From positions 37,256 to 101,255 of the IMG/VR virus record IMGVR_UViG_3300035670_000078: a DNA stretch of 64,000 nucleotides. One strand, given 5' to 3'. Below the pieces are notes generated by a model. The model did not search any database and was not told the DNA's origin. It saw only the letters and a program-made list of their open reading frames with translations. The first letter of the stretch is position 1. Each line of letters opens with the position of its first letter. Of this stretch, positions 40,891-50,081 are shown piece by piece. Origin of the DNA: a virus. The position numbers and the translations under genes are program-made.

Positions 40891-43626
40891 TTACTTGTAG
40901 TTCTTAGCGCGGTTAACGACGTCATACAGGTCAGTGCCGAGAGCGTCGTACCTGTTGGAGTATATCTGCCTGTGATGATACACGCCACCTTTACCCAACT
41001 TACCGCTGGCACCTTTCTCTTTAAAGATCTCTTTCATCTCACTGTCTTTAAGCACAATCATGTTGTACCGGGTATCGTAGCCGTCGACCTTGGTCGCTAT
41101 GAGAGGGAACCCCACGTGCCTGTTAAGAGACCCTAGTAGAATAGCTAGCGCATTCAGCTGGACTTGGCTCGGTACCCACAGAGCGGACTTAGTGGTCTCG
41201 TTCACGTACTTTGATCCTGACCACTTCCAAACTTTAAACCCAGTAGAAGCAACACCACCTACTGTGTTCACTGGATTCTCAACAAGTACCCAGCCTCGCT
41301 CTTTGGCCTTAGCTACCTTTTCAGGTGTATCTACAAACTTTATTTCTGGGCAGATAAGATCGATACCAACGGACACTGCGTTAGTAGGATAACCAGGTAC
41401 ACCGCCATGGTATACGACTTTATCCAAGTCGGCGTACTGGTAAATGGCTCCGTTAGGATCGATACCGAAGTGTGACGAGACGTAGCTGGTGCCGTCTTTA
41501 GGCTTCAAGTCGTCTATGGATTTTTGAAAGAAATCTTTAAGTGAAACAGCCGTCGAATACACGCTGCCCGCGTCATAATGAATGATGGCGGCGTTGAAAT
41601 CGCTAGACTTTCTGTTGTAGTAGCCAGAAGTTCCAACTTCGTCGTAATTTATCAGGTACCTGAATGCCCCGCCCGGTGGTGAAGCAGTGTAGCCGTAGTC
41701 GTTACCAGCAATCAAAATACTGCCAGTCGAGACAGGAGTCTGCTTACCATCGAACTTGGATCCTCGAGCGTTCTGGGTCCTCGGCTTCGGAGCGACCGGC
41801 TCTCTGAGGGGAACGAGGGTGTCTCGGGAGAGTGCATCCGCAGAGACACCTACGTGCCCTCGGCTGTACTCAATCGTGGTGGAGGCCGCTTCGATACCAC
41901 CATCGCGAATCGAGAACGTGTGACCGATCGTTTCGCAGTACCCGTAGATGACATCGAGCTTGCGGTCCAAGGACATCGCAAAGCCCTCCCCGTGCCTAAG
42001 CATGAGGACCTTATCGACGACGGGAGAAATGCCTTCGTTGGTGATCGCCTCGGTCAGGTTCAGACTGATCGTACCCTTCAGGTACATGTGATTGTTTTTG
42101 TAGAACTGCATGAACTGCGCACAGATGGTGCGCATGAAGGTGACCCAGTCACCGCCCTCAGCACTCGTAGCCGGATCAATCGGAAGCGGTTTCTGCCCTT
42201 CTGCGGCGCGCTTTTTGTTCTCAAGCGCGCGCTCGCGTAGCTTCTTAGAGATGTTGAGGTTGTACGTCCATGTAGGCTTAGAGAGACGAAGGCCGTGGCG
42301 AGCGATCTCCTCGTCATAGGTGATCGGCAACCCCGCGCCAAGCACACCCTCGATGCCGGACTTCTCATCGAAAGAGAGCTTGATTGAGCTGCAATTGATT
42401 CGGTTCCGGTCGTCCCGAGACCAGGTCATCGAGCGGACCAAGCTGGTGTCGATATTGGTCAGTGTGGTGTAGTCCCAGGTGACCTGCTCAAACGCATTGT
42501 CAAGAAGCTCAGTGGCCTTGGCGTTAGCGGCGGTCTTCAGGTAATCGATGCGTGCGGCGGCTTCTTGGGCTCTTACATTAGCCGCCGCCTTGGTGGCCTC
42601 GTCGGGGTTGCTGTTGCCATCAGCTGCTAGCTGGCTCAGCTCCCACTGATACGCTCTCTCCACCTCATCGTGCTTGTAAGCGACGTGGGCTACAGCCGCT
42701 TCCCTGAGAGGCTTATCCCGGAACGGCTTCATCCTGAGGATCAGCGTGTGATGACCTCCGAAATATTCGTTGGTAACTCCCCAATTTTGTGAGCTACTTT
42801 GAGACCCTTGAACACCGCTAGCACCTGGTGCTGTCTGTGGTGCCAAGGGCTCAAAAGACGGAAACAACTCAATCAACATCGGCTCAGGTACAAAAGTACC
42901 TGTGAAAAAATCAACGACTGAGTTCTCGTAAGCACCCATAGCGGATTGAATCCGTGTTGGGGAACCTCCACCGATGTCAATCGACTCTACAGGCCGATAT
43001 TTCCAGGCAGCATTAAAAAGCGCATCGTCGGTAACGACCCATATCCGATCAGCTAAGATGTTCGAAATGGCTTGCCCGTTAAAAGTTCCATTTAACGGCA
43101 GCTTGATCTTACTGACGATCTGTTTAAATAAGTCCGTGAACGCCTTACCGAGCGCACCGGCCGTGTATTCGGTGACGACGGTGCTGATGAGCTTTGACCA
43201 TGTGGGCATCGAGAAGACCGTACCCACGTCCTCTGTCCACCCGAGGACAGAGTAGATGTTGACGGTCGACAGGAAGTTCCACCAGCTGGTGGCCTTGAAG
43301 ACACACGGCTGTGTAGAGACTCCACCGATCGGCGACACGCCGATGCCGCCGCTGGTGGAGTCAACATGAAGAAGGCCGGCGCTGAGCACGCCGGTGTTCT
43401 GTGCCGAGGCTGACGTGATTCGAAAATCGATCCAGTCACCCTCCATGACACGTGTAAAGGAGTCTCCCACCGTAGCCTTCCAAGTAACGGTGAGAGACTG
43501 CCAGGGGGCCGAGATGGATTGAAACCACTCGACCTTTAGGACATCGTCAGTGAGGTCGTCTACTTCCGTACGACCATGCCTAAGCACTTTAACAGTTATT
43601 CTTGGAAGGTTAGGCATTGGACGCAT
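40891..43626 (-). CDS. Tail hub protein with N-acetylmuramoyl-L-alanine amidase domain
   Basis: 911 residues. Residues 1-240 look like a hub domain (WFQSISAPWQSLTVTWKATVG) and 300-500 form long helices. About 676-911 are an Amidase_2 domain: IIHYDAG (His ligand), SHFGIDPNGAIYQYADLD, VVYHGG (His), VGIDLICPE and HHRQIYSNRYDALG (third ligand region). It would cut peptidoglycan during DNA injection, a tail-borne lysin. ATG with AAGGAG upstream. It is next to the tape measure, the usual place for such hub lysins. Confidence 0.82.
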   Translation of the reverse strand: MRPMPNLPRITVKVLRHGRTEVDDLTDDVLKVEWFQSISAPWQSLTVTWKATVGDSFTRVMEGDWIDFRITSASAQNTGVLSAGLLHVDSTSGGIGVSPIGGVSTQPCVFKATSWWNFLSTVNIYSVLGWTEDVGTVFSMPTWSKLISTVVTEYTAGALGKAFTDLFKQIVSKIKLPLNGTFNGQAISNILADRIWVVTDDALFNAAWKYRPVESIDIGGGSPTRIQSAMGAYENSVVDFFTGTFVPEPMLIELFPSFEPLAPQTAPGASGVQGSQSSSQNWGVTNEYFGGHHTLILRMKPFRDKPLREAAVAHVAYKHDEVERAYQWELSQLAADGNSNPDEATKAAANVRAQEAAARIDYLKTAANAKATELLDNAFEQVTWDYTTLTNIDTSLVRSMTWSRDDRNRINCSSIKLSFDEKSGIEGVLGAGLPITYDEEIARHGLRLSKPTWTYNLNISKKLRERALENKKRAAEGQKPLPIDPATSAEGGDWVTFMRTICAQFMQFYKNNHMYLKGTISLNLTEAITNEGISPVVDKVLMLRHGEGFAMSLDRKLDVIYGYCETIGHTFSIRDGGIEAASTTIEYSRGHVGVSADALSRDTLVPLREPVAPKPRTQNARGSKFDGKQTPVSTGSILIAGNDYGYTASPPGGAFRYLINYDEVGTSGYYNRKSSDFNAAIIHYDAGSVYSTAVSLKDFFQKSIDDLKPKDGTSYVSSHFGIDPNGAIYQYADLDKVVYHGGVPGYPTNAVSVGIDLICPEIKFVDTPEKVAKAKERGWVLVENPVNTVGGVASTGFKVWKWSGSKYVNETTKSALWVPSQVQLNALAILLGSLNRHVGFPLIATKVDGYDTRYNMIVLKDSEMKEIFKEKGASGKLGKGGVYHHRQIYSNRYDALGTDLYDVVNRAKNYK

Positions 43627-43648
43627 CTACGGACTCCTTGGAAGGCTG

Positions 43649-46600
43649 TCAGAAACCAACAAGCGCGCCTAGCGAATTTGCAATTCGGTCCAGCTTAACT
43701 GCAATGTCGTCCAAGGAGGCTTGTCTAGAAGCAGCACGCTCTTCCTCCGAAACCGACTTGTCTGCCTTGGATCTCTCGATGTCCAGCCTATTAGCAATTT
43801 CGCCTGGCTTAGTGGTCGAAAGGAACGGAAAGAGCTTGTACAGCTCATTTTCAATGCCTTCCATGAAGGTCATCTCTTTAGGTCTCGCGGCCATGAACTT
43901 ACCTACATCAGACCGGGCCAAGTTACCTGTGGCTTGGATACCGTATCCCGCCAGCTCTGGACCAAGACGAGACCGAGTGAACTCGATGAACTCGGGGGAG
44001 CTTGTGTCCATGGTTCTAGCCATTTCCATGGCTTTACCAGGATCACCTCCCGATCTCTCTAAGGCGTACAAGAAAGCCATAGAGTTGGTAAGCGACCGGT
44101 AGGGGGCTGACAGTGTCTGATAAGCCCCCCGGCTTAGCTGCATCATGTTAGACTTAGCCATGCCGATGACACCAGGCGTAATACCCGCCTCACTCAATCC
44201 TCGAGTATGTGCTGCGAGGCTCGTGAGGTCCGTAAACATTCCCTCTCGATTCATGGCGAGGGCTGTGCCCATGACCTGGGACGCTGCTGAAACAGGCAAT
44301 CCGCCGCGTATCGCCGCCGCAAAGTTGCTGAGCGCCGTGGAGCTGACTCCTCCGGTGAGCTTGTTTACGCCGAGGCCGATATTAGACAGCCCCATTCCCT
44401 GCATGGCGATCGCGGATTGCACGGCGTTCATGCCGAGGCCGCTACTCTTAGCGATGGCGGTCGCGTAGGCTCCGATAGCAAGCTCGCTAACGCCTGCTTG
44501 ATAAGGCACGTTTCCGTAGCCGCCGGTACCCATAGAGGGTTGGAACCTGCCACCAGGCCCGACAAAAGACAGCTCTTTTCCGTATAAGGACCGAGCTAGC
44601 CTCTGAATAGGAATGCCCTCGGCACTGATAGCACTTGCAGCCTTAAGCATCTCAGAGCCGGAGACAGCGCCGCCGTAGCCAAATCGATCCATGGCCGTGT
44701 TAAGAACGCCTTCAAGAAAGTCGCGTTCTTTATTCATGACAGCCATTCGAGCGCCCGCTGTCAGGAACTTCGCTTGCTCAGTTGTTAAGTTTAATACGCC
44801 TGGTTTGTACTTTGTGGTAAGCGCAAAGGCGCTATTTTTTGAGCTTATCTCTCCGACTTCAGAATTGTATCTTTTAGCACCATCTCTTATCGCAGAGATA
44901 GCCTCTATGCCATACTTTTCATAAAAGTAATCAAGGTCTACTGGACCAGTTTTAAATGTCTCAAATCCAGTATTAAAAGCAGCTGCTACAGGGCTAGGGT
45001 TAAGAATCTGAGCAAGCTCCAGATGGCGCTCAGTGCGAAGCTGACCGACCTCCTGCCTAATTTTAGCCCCGCGCTCTGCGAAGCTTCCAAATACATTTGT
45101 GGCAGCGCTGAGGATGGTAGCTCCGATAAGTCCGCCAAAGGCTCCAAGCGTACCCTTTTGTATAAAGTTATTTGTAGCTAGGTCTTGAAGAGCACCTGCT
45201 CCCCCCATAAGACCTCTAGTCGCTACGTAACTAGGAAGCTCTGCACCAGACACTCCCGCCATGCCGCCAAAAAATCCAGCAGCACGGCCGCCGAGACCTC
45301 GAACAAGATAAGTAAGACCGAGTGCTTCTCTTGAAGTAAAATCGGCCTGCTGTTTGGTGGCGTCCTTTGTGGCCTTGGTGTTGTTCACCAGCTCTCTGGT
45401 GACCTGCGCCCGCGCCTCGTTGCCCTTCGCAACGAGGTCGAGGGCTTCTTGAAGCTCAGGCTTAAGGATGTCCGTGGCCGACAGCATCTCCTTGCCACGA
45501 GCGATATCCCGGTCCGCCTGTGCAAGTCGAGCGCGCTGCTCTTCAGTCATTGTGGGGGCGGCGCGCTTGCCGGGCGCGGTGACGTCGACCGGGCCGAGCA
45601 TGGCCTCTTTGAGTTTCGCCGCCGACACTGTCTCACGCTTGGCGATTGCCTCGCGAGCCTTTCTAATCTCGCGCTCTGTCGCGGGCTTGTACTCCTTAAA
45701 TCCAGCTCGCAGGCCCGACATCTCAATGTCGTATTCTGTCTCGTAGCGAGCCCTGGCGACGGGATCTAGGTCCGGGTCCTGAATCCGCCTGAAGAGGTCC
45801 TGAGTTCTCATCAGGCCTTCTTCAAACATCGCGGCCAGACGCGGGCTGCGTGAAATGGCCTGCAGTACACGCTCTGAGCGCGCCCCCCGCTTCATCTGAG
45901 CCAGCTCAGGCGACTGCTCACGCCTACGGCGCCTTACGTCGCGCTCTCCAGAAGCAATTGTGGCGCGCTCAGAGTTGTACTTCGCCGAAAAGTCATTGAA
46001 CAGATCGTTGGCCTGCTGCAGGGCAATACCCTGTATTTCTCCCCCTAGCGCCTCATTGCTAGACAGATCAAATAGATCTTCAAGCCTAGTAGCCGTAGGA
46101 TCGAAATACCCCGGTCTGTAGCCGAGGTCAGCTTCTCTGAGTGATTTTAGACGCGCCTTGAGCTGAGAAACCGGAAGGGCTTTGACCTTAGCTAGCGTGC
46201 CCTTGCCACCCGCCGTCTTAATTTCAGCTTCAGCGACCTGGCCCGTCGTGGCTGCGCGAATAAAGACGTCACGGCGCGCGTGGGCTAGCTGTATCTGAGC
46301 AGCAGAAAGGTCCTGCATCGTCGCCGGGTCGATGACACCGGACTCAAACCCAGCTTGCGCGATGTTACGGATGACGCCGGCTCGGCCCGCCATGAAGGGG
46401 GCCACGTACCGCATCGAATTGATGCCGGCCATTGCGGCCCAGTACTGGGGGGAGGACTTCGCCGGCGGCTGAAACACACCCTCTTTATTATAGAGGGGCG
46501 CCAGATACTTGGGGGCCAGCTGCTCTATCGCCTGATGCGCTTGGGCTCTGGCCGTGTCAGGGTCAACGCCCAAGCGCTCTAGGCTAGCTTGCGTGGCTTG

Positions 46601-46669
46601 GCGAGTCTGGGTTATGTGCTCTCTGATGTTTAAAAGGATATCGAGTGTGTGTTGATTCGAACTCGCCAC
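43649..46669 (-). CDS. Tape measure protein
   Basis: 1006 residues, largest gene of the tail block. Helical with coiled coils (about 120-420), hydrophobic Gly/Ala segments (about 450-530, LVRGLGGRAAGFFGGMAGVSG and GTLGAFGGLIGATILSAATN), typical of tape measures. At about 1.5 angstrom per residue the tail would be near 150 nm (inference). GTG start with AGGAGACG upstream. Preceded by the chaperone pair, followed by the hub lysin, the usual order. Around 44820-44940 composition is AT-rich (22 of 60 at 44881-44940). Confidence 0.88.
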   Translation of the reverse strand: MASSNQHTLDILLNIREHITQTRQATQASLERLGVDPDTARAQAHQAIEQLAPKYLAPLYNKEGVFQPPAKSSPQYWAAMAGINSMRYVAPFMAGRAGVIRNIAQAGFESGVIDPATMQDLSAAQIQLAHARRDVFIRAATTGQVAEAEIKTAGGKGTLAKVKALPVSQLKARLKSLREADLGYRPGYFDPTATRLEDLFDLSSNEALGGEIQGIALQQANDLFNDFSAKYNSERATIASGERDVRRRRREQSPELAQMKRGARSERVLQAISRSPRLAAMFEEGLMRTQDLFRRIQDPDLDPVARARYETEYDIEMSGLRAGFKEYKPATEREIRKAREAIAKRETVSAAKLKEAMLGPVDVTAPGKRAAPTMTEEQRARLAQADRDIARGKEMLSATDILKPELQEALDLVAKGNEARAQVTRELVNNTKATKDATKQQADFTSREALGLTYLVRGLGGRAAGFFGGMAGVSGAELPSYVATRGLMGGAGALQDLATNNFIQKGTLGAFGGLIGATILSAATNVFGSFAERGAKIRQEVGQLRTERHLELAQILNPSPVAAAFNTGFETFKTGPVDLDYFYEKYGIEAISAIRDGAKRYNSEVGEISSKNSAFALTTKYKPGVLNLTTEQAKFLTAGARMAVMNKERDFLEGVLNTAMDRFGYGGAVSGSEMLKAASAISAEGIPIQRLARSLYGKELSFVGPGGRFQPSMGTGGYGNVPYQAGVSELAIGAYATAIAKSSGLGMNAVQSAIAMQGMGLSNIGLGVNKLTGGVSSTALSNFAAAIRGGLPVSAASQVMGTALAMNREGMFTDLTSLAAHTRGLSEAGITPGVIGMAKSNMMQLSRGAYQTLSAPYRSLTNSMAFLYALERSGGDPGKAMEMARTMDTSSPEFIEFTRSRLGPELAGYGIQATGNLARSDVGKFMAARPKEMTFMEGIENELYKLFPFLSTTKPGEIANRLDIERSKADKSVSEEERAASRQASLDDIAVKLDRIANSLGALVGF

Positions 46670-46670
46670 T

Positions 46671-46914
46671 TCACGTCTCCTTTAAAACATACTTTTTGTA
46701 GAACTGCGCTTCTAGCTGATCGATCTGGTAGTCCCCTGTAGTTATGGGGCCTTCCTGCTTATCAGGGGTCTCTGCGGCCTTGGCATCGAGCCACCTGCCG
46801 TAGATTTGATTCCAGATATCGTCATCGCACCGCATCAGCGCATGCTCAAAATACTCCTCCTCCGCGACGCAGAGTTGCGTAGGGGAGTATTTACTGGCCG
46901 GTAACGGGGGGAGG
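46671..46914 (-). CDS. Tail assembly chaperone frameshift extension (gpT-like)
   Basis: About 78 residues (SSLPPLPASKYSP... to VLKET) in the frame +1 (or -2) relative to the short chaperone. There is no good start codon: the frame's first start is a TTG at 47042 without a ribosome site. The acidic middle EEEYFEHALMRCDDDIW and the C-terminal DYQIDQLEAQFYKKYV resemble gpT tails. Joined to the short form it gives a fusion of about 240 residues. Overlap with the tape measure start is two bases. Confidence 0.65.
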
Positions 46915-47388
46915 CTTGATTTGAGTAAGTACCATTCCCCCCGGCTTCTTATCTTCGCCACCCGTTCGATAGTCTCCGCGAAACCAGGCAGCCCGGTGGC
47001 TGGTAACCGCTTCGTAAACTTGCAACGAAATAGTTTCGTCAAGTTCGAACGCGGTCTTAAGCCACTCGGGTACCTCTTTCCCCCACATCACAAGGACCGT
47101 GGCGCGAGCCAGGCAAATACGCTTGCCGTACTCGGGGAGATAATCGAAGTCGACGCCAGCGAACATCGCGGACAGCTGCGTCACGCGCATAAGCTCGTCT
47201 TGCGTAAAGATTCGCACATCGAGCGACGCCTCGTACTCTTCGCCTTCAGGGTCGACGTACTCAACCTTGAAAGTAGCCACCGGAGGAACCAGGGCGCGCT
47301 TGGTAGCCTTGGCAGGCTTGGACTTCAACTCGCGCTCATAGCGGAGCTGCTCAAGCTCATCGAGCTTGTCATCGTAGGAAGGCTTCAT
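46891..47388 (-). CDS. Tail assembly chaperone, short form (gpG-like)
   Basis: 165 residues, alpha-rich after a charged start (YDDKLDELEQLRYERELKSK), with a domain IFTQDELMRVTQLSAMFAGV...VLVMWGKEVPEWLKTAFELDE typical of chaperones upstream of tape measures. The frame ends KPPPVTGQ just past a C6 run. A second frame continues without a start codon, indicating programmed frameshifting. The short form should bind tape measure and keep it soluble during tail assembly. ATG with AAGGTG upstream. Confidence 0.75.
   Translation of the reverse strand: MKPSYDDKLDELEQLRYERELKSKPAKATKRALVPPVATFKVEYVDPEGEEYEASLDVRIFTQDELMRVTQLSAMFAGVDFDYLPEYGKRICLARATVLVMWGKEVPEWLKTAFELDETISLQVYEAVTSHRAAWFRGDYRTGGEDKKPGGMVLTQIKPPPVTGQ
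46906..46942 (-). promoter_or_regulatory. Candidate ribosomal frameshift sites (C6 and G6 runs)
   Basis: On the minus strand the overlap holds GGGGGG (46942-46937) in CCG-GGG-GGA and CCCCCC (46911-46906) in CCT-CCC-CCC-G. Either allows tRNA slippage by +1 or -2 while keeping pairing. The C-run is nearest the stop of the first frame and is the more likely site. Confidence 0.5.
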
Positions 47389-47410
47389 TTTTAGGCACCT
47401 TACAAAGATG

Positions 47411-47447
47411 CTGAAAACCCCGCCTGACTATCAGGCGGGGTTTTCAG
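47411..47447 (-). terminator. Strong terminator between tube and chaperone genes
   Basis: A perfect 17-base-pair stem CTGAAAACCCCGCCTGA/TCAGGCGGGGTTTTCAG with a three-base loop, containing a T-run in both directions. It lies eight bases after the tube gene and before the chaperone gene. It should reduce downstream transcription, raising sheath and tube over chaperone and tape measure. Confidence 0.9.
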
Positions 47448-47454
47448 CGAGGGA

Positions 47455-47949
47455 TCAAGTGGACGCTTGCTCCACCCTGCTCTCGATGATGCGGATCGCA
47501 ACCCAAGAGCAAGACTCCATCAACACCGACCCGTTGTTGTACGTGATCGAGCGGCTAGAAGGCTTCCAGCCGATAATCGTGTACACGGGTGCGGGATTCA
47601 CGCCGCTAGTGGTGACTCCGGCCGTGTCCTCAAGCGTGAACTCCTTCTCAAGGAGCTTGATGAGGTCGGGAGTGTCGTTCGCCTGGTTGTACCAAAGCGG
47701 CTGACCGCCGCTAGTGGTTTGATGGGCAAGCGGCTCACTGTAGACGCGGAAACGGTCGAACGACCCGGAGACCTTCACGCCGACCAGCTCATGGGTCTGC
47801 GTGTAGACGTCACCGAGAACGTCGATCGGGAATTGGGAGTACGCCTCCTCAGCGCGGAAACCCGTGGCCCATCCGATCGGCACGCCGCCGACCTTAATGA
47901 TACCGCGAGCGGCTGAGAATGCCTGCTTAACAAGATTAGGTGCAGCCAT
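47455..47949 (-). CDS. Tail tube protein
   Basis: 164 residues. The pattern NLVKQAFSAARGIIKVGGVPIGW, an acidic middle and TLEDTAGVTTSGVNP...YTIIGWKPSSRSITYNNG fits tail-tube proteins of the gp19/FII type. It follows the sheath gene and precedes the chaperones, the conserved order. ATG. Should stack as hexamers forming the DNA channel inside the sheath. Confidence 0.8.
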   Translation of the reverse strand: MAAPNLVKQAFSAARGIIKVGGVPIGWATGFRAEEAYSQFPIDVLGDVYTQTHELVGVKVSGSFDRFRVYSEPLAHQTTSGGQPLWYNQANDTPDLIKLLEKEFTLEDTAGVTTSGVNPAPVYTIIGWKPSSRSITYNNGSVLMESCSWVAIRIIESRVEQAST

Positions 47950-47959
47950 CGCTTACCTC

Positions 47960-50071
47960 TCAGAAGGTCTGGGTCACCGGCGCCGAAACCTTGGCGCGGA
48001 TAACGATGAAGTTGACGGGGTAGACCGGCGTGAACTCGTAGTCGACCTCGAAGCGGTCAGCGTACGACCTGATCGAAACCTTCGTCTGGTCGAAGGTCTT
48101 GATGATGCCATAGCGCTTCTGGCGGTCAAGCTCGCCAATCACAGCCGCGCGAACATCGGCGCCAGTGGCGACCGCGCCGTTGTCGAGGGTCATCAGGCCA
48201 CGGAGCGCGCGACGCATGCTCTTCAGCGAAAGCATGAGCGAGCGGACCGAGGTGCGCTCCGTGCGGCGGACGTCCTGGTCAGCCGTGTAGGAGGTGATGT
48301 CGCGCTGAACCTGCGGGGACTGGCCCGGCGGATCAATGAGGAACACGAAGCCACTCTTGATGAGGGCCTCGCGGGACTCACGCGAGTAGAGCGCCGAGTT
48401 ACGGCGGTAGGCCGTGACGCGAGGCGAGCGGTAGGTCAGGGGGACCAGACCGGACGTGGACGCATCGAAGGCCGCCATCAGCACCGCATTCCAGTAGGGG
48501 AGCATCTCCTCAACCTGGTTGTTGTACTGGACGAGCGAGACCGCGTCGATCGGCATCGAGACGTACTCGCTGCCGAGCGTGACCTGACGAGCGGTGAGCT
48601 GCGCGTAGGTCTCGTCGTCGCCGACCGGAAGCCACAGGATGCGCTCGTTGGCGCCGACGCCCCACATACGCTGAACGTGAGCGATGAACTTCGGCAGGAT
48701 CGTGTCCGAAGCCGCCGCCGTGCCCGTGGGGTCGTAGAGCGGGGCGACGATGTCGATGTCGTACCACTCAAGCTCACCGAGAGCATTTTCCCAGTCAGTG
48801 GCCGTCGCAGAGACCTGCGAGCCACCGGCGAGGTAGAAGGCCGTCGGGGTCGTCGTGATATTCGGCTCGTTGTCACCAACGCGCTCGACCTCGACGAGTA
48901 GAGACTGGGCCGCGATCGTGCTCGCGATTTTCCAGAGGTTGGCCGTCAGGTCGACATCGAGCACCGTCACGGCGAGGTCGTCGAGTTCCGCGATCTTGAC
49001 CGAGGTCGTGCGGGTCGACGAGGTCGTGACCACAAAGCCCGTGCTCGCGAAGCCCGAGATGTAGCTGATCACGTCGGCGACGTAGGTCTGGCCGGCGGCC
49101 TCGTTGAAGGTCGGGAAGACCGCGCCGGTGATGGTGATCTCACCGTTGAAGCTGACCGAGGTCGCCTCTTGGAAACGAACGTAGACGGGGCCGGTCCACG
49201 ACTTGGTGGAGACCTTGGCGGTCTGCGCCTCGATATCGGTCTTGGTCCAGCTGAGGGTCTCGGTCTCAGCCGCGCCGGTGTCTTTGTTGATACCGGAGAT
49301 GACAATTCCGAGGGGGCCGGTCGTGATGGTGGCCGCAGCGTCCGAGTTGAAGGTGAGGACACCGTCAACCGGGGCGTAGCTGTACCAAGACCAAGCCGAC
49401 GAGCCGGTGACCTTGACGCAGCCCTCATCGACAACGCGCGAGAACGTGACGTCGATGTCCGAGCCGGACTTCTCGAGGCTAACAGCGCCGGACACCGAGC
49501 CGGTGACGCCGGCATTGTCCTCGAAACCAGTCGGGATGGTGACCGCCGGGCTGTAGGTGGGATTGTAGTCGAGCGTGAGCAGCGTCGGCTCAGCCGCAAC
49601 GCGGAAGTTCTCGACGTACGAGCCATTGCGGATCGAGACGTCCCAGCCACCGAGGGTGGCGTTCTCGACAATCTGGAAACGGGTACGGTTACCCTCGGTG
49701 CCCCACTGCTTGGCCGAAAGCTTCAGAACGTTGGCCGAGCCGCTGTCCTGAAGGTAGCCGAAAGCCTGCGTGGTCGCAGTCGGGGAGATGAGGTACACGC
49801 CCGCCGGGCTGTTCTGCGCCGCCGGGTCGTTAGAGGCGTCGAAGATGATGTTCGACAGCTTCTTGAGAGTGGTGTTGGACGGCGAAAGCGCGTCAAACGT
49901 GGCCTGATCGGTCGAGAGGTAGGGCGTATTCTGCTCGAGGAACGGGAACTCGCCGACAACGGCGAGGACGCTCGTGAGCGGAGCCCTACTCTGGAGCTTC
50001 AGGAATTCAGGGATGGCGTAGACACCGGGGATCCCGGTCTCCTGCCCATTGATAACAATGCTACCAGCCAT
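47960..50071 (-). CDS. Tail sheath protein
   Basis: 703 residues, rather long for a sheath. N-terminal IPGVYAIPEFLKLQSRAPLTSVLAVVGEFPF is the sheath start; the C-terminal 200 residues include TERTSVRSLMLSLKSMRRALRGLM and RSYADRFEVDYEFTPVYPVNFIVI, the conserved core of contractile sheath proteins. The central part (about 200-450) is a beta-rich insertion that may form an extra surface domain. Sheath plus tube makes the tail contractile and places the phage among myoviruses. Confidence 0.88.
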   Translation of the reverse strand: MAGSIVINGQETGIPGVYAIPEFLKLQSRAPLTSVLAVVGEFPFLEQNTPYLSTDQATFDALSPSNTTLKKLSNIIFDASNDPAAQNSPAGVYLISPTATTQAFGYLQDSGSANVLKLSAKQWGTEGNRTRFQIVENATLGGWDVSIRNGSYVENFRVAAEPTLLTLDYNPTYSPAVTIPTGFEDNAGVTGSVSGAVSLEKSGSDIDVTFSRVVDEGCVKVTGSSAWSWYSYAPVDGVLTFNSDAAATITTGPLGIVISGINKDTGAAETETLSWTKTDIEAQTAKVSTKSWTGPVYVRFQEATSVSFNGEITITGAVFPTFNEAAGQTYVADVISYISGFASTGFVVTTSSTRTTSVKIAELDDLAVTVLDVDLTANLWKIASTIAAQSLLVEVERVGDNEPNITTTPTAFYLAGGSQVSATATDWENALGELEWYDIDIVAPLYDPTGTAAASDTILPKFIAHVQRMWGVGANERILWLPVGDDETYAQLTARQVTLGSEYVSMPIDAVSLVQYNNQVEEMLPYWNAVLMAAFDASTSGLVPLTYRSPRVTAYRRNSALYSRESREALIKSGFVFLIDPPGQSPQVQRDITSYTADQDVRRTERTSVRSLMLSLKSMRRALRGLMTLDNGAVATGADVRAAVIGELDRQKRYGIIKTFDQTKVSIRSYADRFEVDYEFTPVYPVNFIVIRAKVSAPVTQTF

Positions 50072-50081
50072 TGGTCAGCTC

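Noticed and set aside
47017-47042. Independent start for the second chaperone frame (TTG at 47042)
   Set aside because: No ribosome site and a start inside the first gene; frameshifting explains the region better.
47864-48901. 345-residue plus-strand frame across the tube and sheath genes
   Set aside because: Arg/Asp-rich antisense text, a typical shadow of G+C-rich minus-strand genes.
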